Origin: Lolium rigidum
Taxonomy: Eukaryota; Streptophyta; Magnoliopsida; Poales; Poaceae
Length of the DNA stretch: 64,000 bases
Assembly (NCBI RefSeq): GCF_022539505.1
Contig: NC_061512.1
Coordinates: forward strand, 155,913,962-155,977,961
Direction: 5' to 3'
Shown: positions 55,628 through 64,000 of the stretch, piece by piece
How the letters are laid out: the number at the start of each line of letters is the position of its first letter
Position numbering within the stretch: position 1 is the stretch's first letter
The notes under the pieces: generated by a model
The model's input: the letters and a program-made list of their open reading frames with translations, nothing else
Database searches by the model: none
What the model was told of the DNA's origin: nothing
Made by a program: the position numbers and the translations under genes

Positions 55628-56056
55628 GCTGCGTCGGGGATCTTGGACGTGCGGTTTCCCCCACGGGCGGCGGACATGATGTTTTTCCCGCGGGCAGCGA
55701 CCTCAAAGTCTACGCCATCGACAGTAATCCGGCAGGGAGAAGGCATGGTGTCACCAACAGGAGCGCACCGCGTAGCACCACTGCATTCCGCCGCCGGCCG
55801 CCGCGCGGGCTCCTTTTGTCCCGCTGGTTTCCATGGGATCCAGGTGGTTGTACAGATGCACGTCCAACGGGCGGATGGTGTCCACTTTATGTTCAGGTGT
55901 CAACAATAAAGCATCCCAATTTATTTCAGGTTGAGAGTAATAAAACAAGCCGATATGTAAAAGGCTCGTTTTTAGGTGTTAGGGTTGTGTTGCGTCGAGT
56001 CATGGTTTGTTTAGGTTGTAGCTCGAGGACGAGCTGCATGTCCAGGTGGGGTGTAG
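55628..56056. other. Fragment between LTR elements, origin uncertain
   Basis: The minus-strand side should contain the displaced chromovirus sequence, but no RT motif is visible. The plus strand near 56017-56050 reads 'LEDELHVQVG', resembling the end of a chromovirus polyprotein ('LEDELFVKAG' at 46310), directly before an LTR. The junction is therefore rearranged. Confidence 0.4.
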
Positions 56057-56274
56057 TGTTAGAGTACGTCATGGGCCTGGGTCCGTTAGTCTTATGGTTT
56101 GCTTAGGGGTCAAGTAAGCCTTGCTTGGGAGTCAAGTAAACCTCTCTATATATGGAGAGGAGATGTATCAATCTAATCAAGCAAGAATTAAGAAGGAAAT
56201 CCCTTCCCTCTTGCCACCGGCCGTGGGCAAGGTCCCTGGCCGGCCCTCTCTCTCCCTCCCAAACCCTAGCAGCC
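56057..56274 (+). repeat. Gypsy 3' LTR fragment, split by a copia element
   Basis: Begins TGTTAGAGTACGTC after the purine run AGGTGGGG, with TATATATG at 56147-56154. It appears to finish at 61235-61242 (ACATAACA) on the far side of the copia insertion, giving an LTR of about 226 bp. Confidence 0.5.
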
Positions 56275-56428
56275 TGTGAAAATACATGTTTGGTCTACTC
56301 GGATAATCCCGAGCGTGATTCTCTCGTTGATATATATAGAAGGTTTGGGCCCAAAGGCTTACAAGGATTACGTGAAGGAAACGTATACGTAAAACCTATT
56401 ACAGTACGACTATATCGTATGTCTAACA
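56275..56428 (-). repeat. Copia 3' LTR
   Basis: Starts TGTGAAAATACATG and ends CGTATGTCTAACA in plus-strand reading. It contains the AT-rich GATATATATAG box. Confidence 0.9.
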
Positions 56429-56483
56429 CCCTCACTTAATCACAACGTATCAAGTTGAGATTACGCTTAAACTCTTCAAAGCT

Positions 56484-58092
56484 TCAAACAGGAAGGGGCT
56501 TTGTAAAACCATCTGCAATTTGATCCTTGGAACGAATAAACCGAATCTCCAATTGCTTCTTCATTACTCGTTCTCTCACAAAGTGGAAATCTATCTCAAT
56601 ATGCTTTGCTCTTGCATGAAACACTGGATTTGCTGACAAATACGTTGCTCCCATATTATCACACCATAAACATGGCGTTTGAGATATCCTCACACCAAGT
56701 TCTCGAAGCAAAGACTGTATCCAAATAATCTCAGCGGTAGCATTGGCCACTGATTTGTACTCCGCCTCAGTACTGGACCTAGAAACTGTATCTTGCTTCT
56801 TAGCACTCCAGGAGATTAAATTCGGTCCATAGTACACGGCAAAACCTCCGGTGGACCGACGATCATCTACACAACCTGCCCAGTCTGCATTTGAGAAAGC
56901 ACTAACCAACGTAGATGAGGACTTCATGAAGGTGATTCCAAGCCCAACGGTGTGCTTAACATATCTCATGATGCGCTTGGCAGCAGTCCAGTGCAGAGTA
57001 GTAGGAGCATGTAAATACTGACACACTTTGTTGACAGCATAAGAGAGATCAGGTCTGGTGAGTGTAAGGTACCGCAAGGCGCCTACCATGCTTCTATACT
57101 TTGTACTCGTCATCAGGACCCAGTAGCTCTCCTTCATGAGCTGTGATTTTTTCTGAGGATGAAAGGGGTGTAGGCGCGCCTTTACAGTCTACCATACCAA
57201 CACGTGCAAGAACATCTTGCGCATACTTAGTTTGACTTAATATCAACCGATCATGACTCTTATGAACCTCCATACCGAGAAAATAGTGCAGGTCACCTAG
57301 ATCTTTCAATGCAAACTCCTTGCTTAAATCCTTCAGTAATGCATCGCTTGAGAGGAACTGGCAACGATGATATCATCAACATAAATAAGCATGAAGATAG
57401 TAACAGATGACTTGCGATAGATGAACAAGGACATGTCAGATTTTGAAGCAACAAATCCAAGGGAGAGAAGCTGAGAACTCAACCGAGAATACCATGCTCG
57501 AGGTGCTTATTTCAGTCCATATAATGCTTTGTCAAGTTTGCAAACATAACTTGGCTTGTGTTTGTCTTCATAACCTGGCGGCTGTTTCATGTAGACCTCC
57601 TCTTCCAGAACACCATGCAGAAACGCGTTCTTGACATCTAACTGTCGCAAACTCCATCCCCTTGAAACAGCAACAGACAAAAACCAGCCGAATAGTAGCA
57701 ATTTTAACAACTGGACTGAAGGTATCCTCGTAATCAATACCATAACGTTGCTTGAATCCTTTGGCTACCAACCTAGCCTTGTATCTATCAATGGATCCAG
57801 CCGACTTCCTTTTGACTTTGTAAATCCAACGACAGTCAATAATATTAGTCCCATGTCGAGGTGGAACGAGCTTCCAAGTTTTATTCATCATAAGAGCACC
57901 ATATTCCGCATCCATGGCTTCTTTCCAATTTGTACTTGCAAGAGCATCATCAAGATTGGCAGGTTCCTCAAGAGATGCTGACAAAATCCAGCGAACAGTT
58001 CCATCTTTATACTCTTTTGGTTTGACAATTCCTCTCGATGCGCGTGTATTCGGACGAGGCAAAGAAACTGCAGTTTGCACAGGATGTGGCAC
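56484..58092 (-). pseudogene. Copia RT and RNase H, frame-broken
   Basis: RT begins near 58092 ('[19 protein letters not shown]', '[20 protein letters not shown]'). After a break near 57660-57700 it continues ('[20 protein letters not shown]', '[10 protein letters not shown]'). The catalytic YVDD lies at about 57375-57386, between ORFs. '[14 protein letters not shown]' (57300) and the RNase H frame 57137-56484 ('[18 protein letters not shown]', '[18 protein letters not shown]', '[13 protein letters not shown]') complete the set. At least three frame breaks (about 57700, 57480-57310, 57100) prevent a single product as read. Confidence 0.85.
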
Positions 58093-58699
58093 AGGCAGGC
58101 GAGCCGTAGAAGATCCGGGAGCACTGACGCTGGCAGCAGCCGAATCTGCAGGATCGGCATGTGAGCTCGGCGCAGACGATCGTGTGGTCTGCGGTGTGGC
58201 CGAATGAGAGGCAGAACCGCCAGCTGCAGAGTGGGCGGGCGTAGAGGATCCACCCGGGGACCCAGCGGAGGCAGCGGGCGCAGGACTCGTGCGTGGCGTG
58301 GGCGCATCTCGCGCGTCGGACTGAGTAGGGGACCGTGCAGGTGACAGAGACGGCTGATCCGAGGCGGATCTCGACCGCGAGATGGCGTCAGTGAATCTGC
58401 TCCGTGTCCTGTGCTTTTGTCTTCTTCTGCAAAACTGTTTTCAGTATTCTTGCCACTATTGTGATCAGAATTTTCACCAAGCGGCACCATCCTGCTGGCA
58501 GTAACCTGTGGAGCAACACAAGAAGGACTAGTGACAGGATTAGTAGAAACATTAGTCATGTATGTATCATCAATAACTCCATCCCCTTGTTCAGGATTAC
58601 GAAGGGACGGTGGAAGTAGAAGAATCTCTTGGCGAAGTAGGGCTCCGACATTTGGGTGAAGAGATTGAAAAGGAAACACAGCCCTCATCGAAAACGACG
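58093..58699 (-). pseudogene. Copia linker between integrase and RT
   Basis: Minus-strand frames here are Pro/Arg/Ser-rich and low in complexity, as is usual for the variable spacer between integrase and RT. The frame changes near 58700, close to where the gag-pol frame ends. No domain is recognised. Confidence 0.55.
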
Positions 58700-60961
58700 T
58701 CACGAGAAATATAGACACGTCCCGTAAGACACCTCAAGGCATTTAACCCCCTTGTGACGCGGACTATATCCAAGGAAGACGCACTGTGTAGAGCGAAAGG
58801 CTAACTTGCGTTTATTGTATGGGCGAAGATTAGGCCAACATGCGCATCCAAAGACACGTAAAGAGGAGTAATCAGGTTTGGTGTGTAGGAGACGATGCAC
58901 AGGGGTGTCATTGTTGATGGTGCGACTGGGAAGCATATCAATGAGATAAGTGGCAGTCAGAAACGCCTCGTCCCAAAATTTGAGAGGCATATGTGCATTA
59001 GCAAGAAGGGATAAACCTATTTCAACTATGTGACGATGCTTTCGCTCAGCGGAGCCATTTTGTTGGTGTGCATGGGGGCACAATACATGATGAGCAATGC
59101 CTTGTGTTTGGAAGAAGCTGTTTAGTTTGACATATTCGCCTCCCCAATCTGACTGAACAGTGAGGATTTTCTTGTCAAGTTTACGCTCAACTAGCTTTTG
59201 GAAATTTGTAAAGGCATTGAACACATCAGACTTCTTTCTGAGAAGATAAATCCATGTAAATTTACTATAAACATCAATAAAGCTTACATAGTAATCATGT
59301 CTACCAACAGAAGTAGTGGCAGGACCCCATACATAAGAGAAGACTAACTGTAGGGGTGCTGTAGATACACTGGTGGAAACTGGATATGGAAGCTGATGAC
59401 TCTTAGCTCGCTGACATGAATCACAAACTAGTTCTAATGTGGAATCCCTAATACAAGGTAATTTATTCTTGCTAATAATTTGGCTAACTATAGTAGATGA
59501 AGGATGACCAAGGCGACTATGCCACTTCGCGTGTGTTGGCTTGGCGGCGACAAAAGCATGCTTCTGAAACTGGGAAGATGACACCAAGGATGAAATAAGA
59601 GGATAAAGCCCACCAACACATCTCCCTTTATGAATTATTTTCCGCGTGACCTGATCCTTAATCAAAAAATAGAAAGGATGGAACTCTATGAACACTTTGT
59701 TATCATATGTAAAGCGATGAACAGAGAAAAGATTTTTTGAAGCATGAGGAACATGGAGGATATTACGAAGATGAAAATCCTGAACAGGGTGACGAATTAT
59801 GGAATGACCAACATGAGTAATATCCATACCTTGCCCGTTGGCGGTGTTGACCTTGTCACCTCTGTAGTTGTCGCGGACGGTCAAGTTGTTGAGCTCACTT
59901 GTAATGTGGTGGGTAGCGCCGGTGTCTCCATACCAGTTGGTATCCACACCATAGGAGGCCGCGTTGACCTCCTTGTCTTCATAGGGTTCATAGTCTTCAT
60001 AGGGTTCATAGTCTTCATCGAAACGCCGCCAACAATCTTTGGCGGGGTGACCCTCTTTGTTGCATATCTGGCATGTGATGTCCACCCAAGGTGTGGTGCG
60101 ACGCCGACCTCGTCCGCGACCACGCCCTCCTCCTGGTGGTGCGCGTCCTCCTCCTCTGCCTTGGCCGTAGGGCCGATCATCACGACGCTCATCACGGCGG
60201 TCAGGACGCCGATCATCACGGCGGTCACCACGAGCGCCACCACATCCACTGCTGAAAGTGCGAGAGCGCTGCTGTTTGTTGGCGAGGTTTGCTGATGTCT
60301 CGAACTCTGAAGCTGGCTGTCCCCGTAGCATGAGTTGGCGTTCATCATAGGCATTGATGTGGGCGTATAAGTCGCTGAGAGATATGGGCACGGTGGCCAC
60401 GCCAAGGGCAGCAACTAAGGAATTGTAATCTGCACCCAAACCAGCAAGGATGAAAGAAACATGTTCATCTTCAGGGACAGGTTTCCCGGCGGCAGCGAGT
60501 TCGTGAGCAATGCGTTGCATCTGAGTGAGGAATTCTGAGGTAGTTTTGTCGAGTTTCTTCGTATTCGCAAGGGCAACCCGGAGATTGGTAATCTTGGATT
60601 GACTCACAGAAGCGAACATAGACTCGATGGCCTTCCAAACAACAGCGGTGTGCTCATGGCGAAGAACATGGGTCATGATCTCCAGTGACAGGCCGTTGAG
60701 GAGATAGGAGAGTACGATCTGATCCCGGACAAGCCAGGTTGCGTACTCAGGATTGGGAACGAACGATGGTTCCTTCTCTTTGTCAGCGGGAGCTTGAGGC
60801 AGCAGCTTCGCTGGGGCAGCGTCGGATCCGTCCAAGAGGCCGACCTGCTGTGCTCCACGGATGGCGGGCAAGATCTGCGCCCGCCAGATCGGATAGTTTG
60901 CCCGCGTCAGTTTCTCTGATGGCGGGGCGCCGAGATTCAGCTGGTTGCTCGATGAGGCCAT
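58700..60961 (-). CDS. Copia gag-protease-integrase polyprotein
   Basis: A 753-codon frame from ATG 60961. Gag ('LTRANYPIWRAQILPAI', residues about 18-35) is followed by an Arg/Gly/Asp-rich region and a CCHC zinc knuckle 'CQICNKEGHPAKDC' (about 296). The protease motif is 'WYGDTGATHHI' (about 340). The pre-integrase zinc region is 'HSRLGHPSSTIVSQII' with 'CDSCQRAKSH'. Integrase has D in 'FIDVYSKFTWIYLL', D in 'TVQSDWGGEY' and E in 'NGSAERKHRH'. It makes the capsid, cleaves the polyprotein and integrates the cDNA. A short imperfect repeat 'DYEPYEDYEPYED' follows the zinc knuckle. The frame ends early at 58700 through a break. Confidence 0.92.
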   Translation of the reverse strand: MASSSNQLNLGAPPSEKLTRANYPIWRAQILPAIRGAQQVGLLDGSDAAPAKLLPQAPADKEKEPSFVPNPEYATWLVRDQIVLSYLLNGLSLEIMTHVLRHEHTAVVWKAIESMFASVSQSKITNLRVALANTKKLDKTTSEFLTQMQRIAHELAAAGKPVPEDEHVSFILAGLGADYNSLVAALGVATVPISLSDLYAHINAYDERQLMLRGQPASEFETSANLANKQQRSRTFSSGCGGARGDRRDDRRPDRRDERRDDRPYGQGRGGGRAPPGGGRGRGRGRRRTTPWVDITCQICNKEGHPAKDCWRRFDEDYEPYEDYEPYEDKEVNAASYGVDTNWYGDTGATHHITSELNNLTVRDNYRGDKVNTANGQGMDITHVGHSIIRHPVQDFHLRNILHVPHASKNLFSVHRFTYDNKVFIEFHPFYFLIKDQVTRKIIHKGRCVGGLYPLISSLVSSSQFQKHAFVAAKPTHAKWHSRLGHPSSTIVSQIISKNKLPCIRDSTLELVCDSCQRAKSHQLPYPVSTSVSTAPLQLVFSYVWGPATTSVGRHDYYVSFIDVYSKFTWIYLLRKKSDVFNAFTNFQKLVERKLDKKILTVQSDWGGEYVKLNSFFQTQGIAHHVLCPHAHQQNGSAERKHRHIVEIGLSLLANAHMPLKFWDEAFLTATYLIDMLPSRTINNDTPVHRLLHTKPDYSSLRVFGCACWPNLRPYNKRKLAFRSTQCVFLGYSPRHKGVKCLEVSYGTCLYFS

Positions 60962-61063
60962 GGTGACGCGGGTGAGGACGAGCGCCGCGCGGAGAAGACG
61001 CTACAGCGACGACAATACGACGACGACGATTTTCGCGATCAGGTGGATGTACTGGAGAGGGGA

Positions 61064-61076
61064 GCTCTCGATACCA
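61064..61076 (-). other. Copia primer-binding site
   Basis: TGGTATCGAGAGC immediately inside the 5' LTR on the minus strand, close to the initiator-Met type TGGTATCAGAGC common in plant copia elements. Confidence 0.7.
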
Positions 61077-61229
61077 TGTGAAAATACACGTTTGGTCTAC
61101 TTGGATAATCCCGAGCGTGATTCTCTCGTTGATATATATAGAAGGTTTGGGCCCAAAGACTTACAAGGATTACGTGAAGGAAACGTATACAGAAACCTAT
61201 TACAGTACGACTATATCGTATGTCTAACA
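61077..61229 (-). repeat. Copia 5' LTR
   Basis: Partner of 56275-56428. Starts TGTGAAAATACACG and ends GTCTAACA, followed by the CAGCC duplication. Confidence 0.9.
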
Positions 61230-61242
61230 CAGCCACATAACA

Positions 61243-61649
61243 GATGTGTATGTGGCCACTCAGCTTTCCTTTGAGCTTATTTGGGTTTATTTTCTAATTT
61301 TCTCTTGGACATTTTGTGCTGAATGTTGAACAAGAGCAAACTTTAGTAGGGAGAAGTACCATTCCGTCATTCCGTGCCCTATTTTAGCTTCCTCATTAGC
61401 CTTTTATGGTTCAATTTATGAACACTGATGGCTTCTTATAATGGGAAATCCTCGAGCATTCTAAAAAAATGAATCAATGTTCTGATCTAAATGCACTGAT
61501 TACTTAGATGACTACTGACAAAAAAATACCAAGTGAAACATACACTACCACCAGCCAGCACATGTACATACTCTCACACAACATATGCTAAAGACTGGAG
61601 TCGTCGAGATTCAAGATTGATGAAGTTGCCACAAGTGTACTGCTATCGA
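61243..61649. other. Intergenic region without a recognisable gene
   Basis: AT-rich sequence between the gypsy LTR remnant and the LINE relic. Nothing is recognised. Confidence 0.35.
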
Positions 61650-62125
61650 CGGGAAGGTCTCCATCTATTTATAGAATATTTCTGGGCTGACCTAATGGCA
61701 ACGAAGAAATTTTTCTTCACATATGATACTTTTAATATTAAGGATGGATTGTAGATTTGTTTCTGGGAGGATACATGGTTAGGGAATAGGTCTCTCTTGG
61801 AACAATATCCAGCGTTATATAACATTGTTCGTCGCAAACGTTTAGACGGGATTTAATCGGTCCGAGATTTCTTGCATTGAATGTCTTACTTCTATGTTTG
61901 AAGTCCATTCAGTTATCCAAAGGGCAGGATAAATTTCGTTAAAACTTACAATCCAATAGAAAGTTCTCTGTAAGTTCTTTGTACAATGCAATTATCCAAT
62001 CTCAAATACCAGTTGATAAAAACAAGAAATTTGAAAGATGAAAATACCGCTCAAAATTAAGATTTTTAGCTGGGTATTTGCGTCGAGGAGTAATCCTAAC
62101 CAAAGACAATCTTGTGAAACGCAAT
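61650..62125 (+). pseudogene. Old LINE relic, plus strand
   Basis: Frames with several stops contain 'FWADLMATKKFFFTYDTF' (61680), 'FWEDTWLGNRSLLEQYPAL' (61765) and, near 62100, 'NLVKRN'. They align with 'FWASVMATKKYC', 'FWEDKWLGTTTLCEQYPAL' and 'NLVERNWHGC' of the minus-strand LINE that follows. It is cut at 62125 by that younger LINE. Confidence 0.7.
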
Positions 62126-62126
62126 T

Positions 62127-64000
62127 TTTTCGATAAGGGGCGCTTTATTACTCAAAATGGTTTTAAGCATTACACCCAGCCTCTGCATACTAAGATGCAC
62201 ACAGTCGTTTAGTAGTCCAGTATCAAACAAAAGGAGATAAAAGGAACGATGTAAAAAAGCCAACTACTATAAAGCTCCATTGGCTTCAATCCTCCGACTA
62301 TGCAGCCACCCATGTTGGGAAATAAACTCCCTGGCCGTGTTCTTCAACCGTGTAGACACCTCCGTAAAGAGATCTCGATCTTCTAAACGGTGAAGTGGCG
62401 ACCATAAACGGAGCAAAGCTTTGCACCGGTAAATAACCTGCATGATAGAGGAATTGTTGTCATTAAAAACCTTGTCATTTCTACATAGCCAAAGCGACCA
62501 TGCTACCGTAATCGCTTCCACTCTGATAATAGTTTTGTACCTAGAATCAACCTCATTTAGCCAATTGCCATAGATGTTTGCAATGCTACGAGGTGGATGT
62601 AAGGTAGACCCTATCTGAATGATTGACCATATAGATCTAGCAACCCGACAACTGAAGAAAATGTGTTTTATTGTCTCATCTTCGTGACAAAATACACATT
62701 TCGTACAACCATGCCAGTTACGTTCTACAAGGTTATCTTTAGTAAGAATCACACCTCGACGAAGATAACATGCAAATACCTTTGTTTTAAGAGGTATCTT
62801 CATCTTCCAGATGGATTTATTATTTAAAATCGGTTGTGTTGGGATGCACAGAGCTTTGTACATGGAGCTAATCGAGAATACACCATTCTTGGTTAGACTC
62901 CAACAGAATTCATCTGTCCCATGAAGCAAGTGAATTGGATCCTTCCGCCGAAGCAAATCGTTCCAAGTGACTAGCCGGGGACCAAGGAGATAACGTCTGA
63001 ATGTCATAGAGGGATGGGAAGATTCCAACACCTTCTGCAAGGTATCCCCTTTATGACGAACAATACTGTACAAAGCTGGATACTGTTCGCAAAGAGTGGT
63101 TGTTCCCAACCACTTATCCTCCCAAAACCGCATCTCCGCCCCATTCTTAATGGAGAAAGAACCAAAAGGGAAAACAATATTTTTTAGTTGCCATGACGCT
63201 AGCCCAAAAATGCGAATCACCTGGTTTCCAAAGAACCTGAGAGATCGTCTTTGAGCCAACATACTTTTTCCGCAGTAGTTGTTGCCACACACCATCCTCC
63301 GTTAACAACCTGGCCAGCCATTTACCAAGCAAGACCCTATTCTTAACTTCAAGATCATGGACACCAATTCCACCTTGATCTTGGATGGAATACAACACTC
63401 CATTTAGTTAATCGGTACTTTTTCTTCTCACTATCCCCTTGCCAAAATAATCTTGATCGGAAATTGTCCAGTCTATGTAAGAGTCCTTTCGGTAACTGGA
63501 AGAAAGAAATCATATACAGTATCACATTTGTAAGTACTGAGTTTATGAGAACTAATCTTCCACCTAGGGACATCAATTTTTCTTTCCAACTAGTAAGACG
63601 TTTTTGAAATCTTTCTTCAACAATTTTCCATTCAGCCAGCGTAAGCCTCTGATAGTGAATCGGAATGCTCGGATAGCTGATTGGAAAACAACCAATCCCT
63701 CAGCCGAATAATTCAGCATATAGGTTGGCATCATCTTTGGCATCACCGAAACAAAACAATTCACTCTTATGGAGATTAATCTTTGGACCTGACAACTGCT
63801 CGAATGCTGAAACAATTAATTTCAGATTGCGTGCCTTTTCCAAGTCATGATCCATAAATAGAATTGTATCATCGGCATACTGAAGGATGGATAAGCCCCC
63901 ATTAACCAAATGGGGGACCACTCCTTCAATTTTGCCATCGATCTTAGCGCGCTCTATTATAATTGCAAGCATATCCGCCACAATGTTGAATAACATTGGA
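62127..64000 (-). pseudogene. LINE ORF2 (RT and zf-RVT), running off the window
   Basis: The poly(A) end is the plus-strand T-run at 62127. On the minus strand, frames at 63996-63700 hold RT ('ILQYADDTILFMDHD', with the catalytic YADD), then 63815-63573 and 63576-63355 ('GGRLVLINSVLTNVILYM', 'LPKGLLHRLDNFRSRLFWQG'). The long frame 63295-62267 holds the zf-RVT region ('WSLTKNGVFSISSMYKAL', 'CTKCVFCHEDETIKHIFFSC', 'AWSLWLCRNDKVFND'). Three frame breaks separate them, so as read it is inactive. Endonuclease and ORF1 would lie to the right, outside the window. Confidence 0.85.

Larger units (their letters stand above)
56275..61229 (-). mobile_element. Ty1/copia retrotransposon, near complete
   Basis: A 4955-bp element with 154-bp and 153-bp LTRs (56275-56428 and 61077-61229) that differ at only a few positions, and a perfect CAGCC duplication (56270-56274 and 61230-61234). 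The primer-binding site TGGTATCGAGAGC (minus, 61064-61076) resembles the initiator tRNA-Met type. It carries all copia domains in the order gag-PR-INT-RT-RH with several frame breaks. The high LTR similarity suggests recent insertion. Confidence 0.93.

Overview
The window is plant nuclear DNA from a grass, most likely a pooid cereal or relative (inference). The evidence is GT-AG introns, cytosolic ribosomal protein genes with telo-box and site II promoters, stacked Ty3/gypsy and Ty1/copia retrotransposons, L1-type LINEs, Stowaway, Tourist and hAT-like elements, and miR2118-type hairpins. About three quarters is transposon-derived. A run of exactly 100 Ns at 22846-22945 marks an assembly gap. 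I could run no search, so family names rest on motifs I recognise.

Layout. 1-15232: the right-hand part of a Tat-lineage gypsy element. It has pol on the plus strand, then a long antisense gene region (Transposase_28 type), a 3' region with repeated CTCGGGGG motifs, and an LTR at 14848-15232. A non-autonomous LTR element (5588-12313, TSD GCTTC) has inserted into the antisense gene. 15233-17373: a PIF/Harbinger-like transposon carrying a Myb/SANT ORF1 gene on the minus strand, cut by the Tat LTR. 17478-20032: intact 60S ribosomal protein L17 gene. 20700-24534: a LINE relic, a retroposon, a solo LTR with the gap, and two MITEs. 24986-26695: intact 40S ribosomal protein S19 gene. 27700-29520: hAT-like element and small MITEs. 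30315-36610: an AGC VIII (D6PK-like) protein kinase with one 4.6 kb transposon-filled intron.

37268-42750 is the most interesting stretch. It holds two clusters of three hairpins each on the minus strand. Every hairpin carries a 22-nt miR2118-type sequence on its 3' arm and a star-like sequence on its 5' arm, and each cluster has a conserved TATA box upstream. The two clusters are copies of one ~1.2 kb segment, now separated by retroposons and a copia relic. In grasses miR2118 triggers 21-nt phased siRNAs in pre-meiotic anthers, so this is a candidate reproductive small-RNA locus beside the kinase.

43839-64000 is transposon territory again. It contains a MITE, a LINE, a gypsy chromovirus (45969-48545) split by a gag-only LTR element (48546-55622, TSD CATCC), a near-complete copia element (56275-61229, TSD CAGCC) inside another gypsy LTR, and a LINE inserted head-on into an older related LINE at the right edge.

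Three host protein genes look intact (RPL17, RPS19, the kinase), plus the six putative miRNA hairpins. Many transposon reading frames are broken. Some of these breaks and several differences between repeat copies fall at CAG/CTG trinucleotides, which suggests part of the damage may be a sequence-accuracy problem in heavily methylated DNA.
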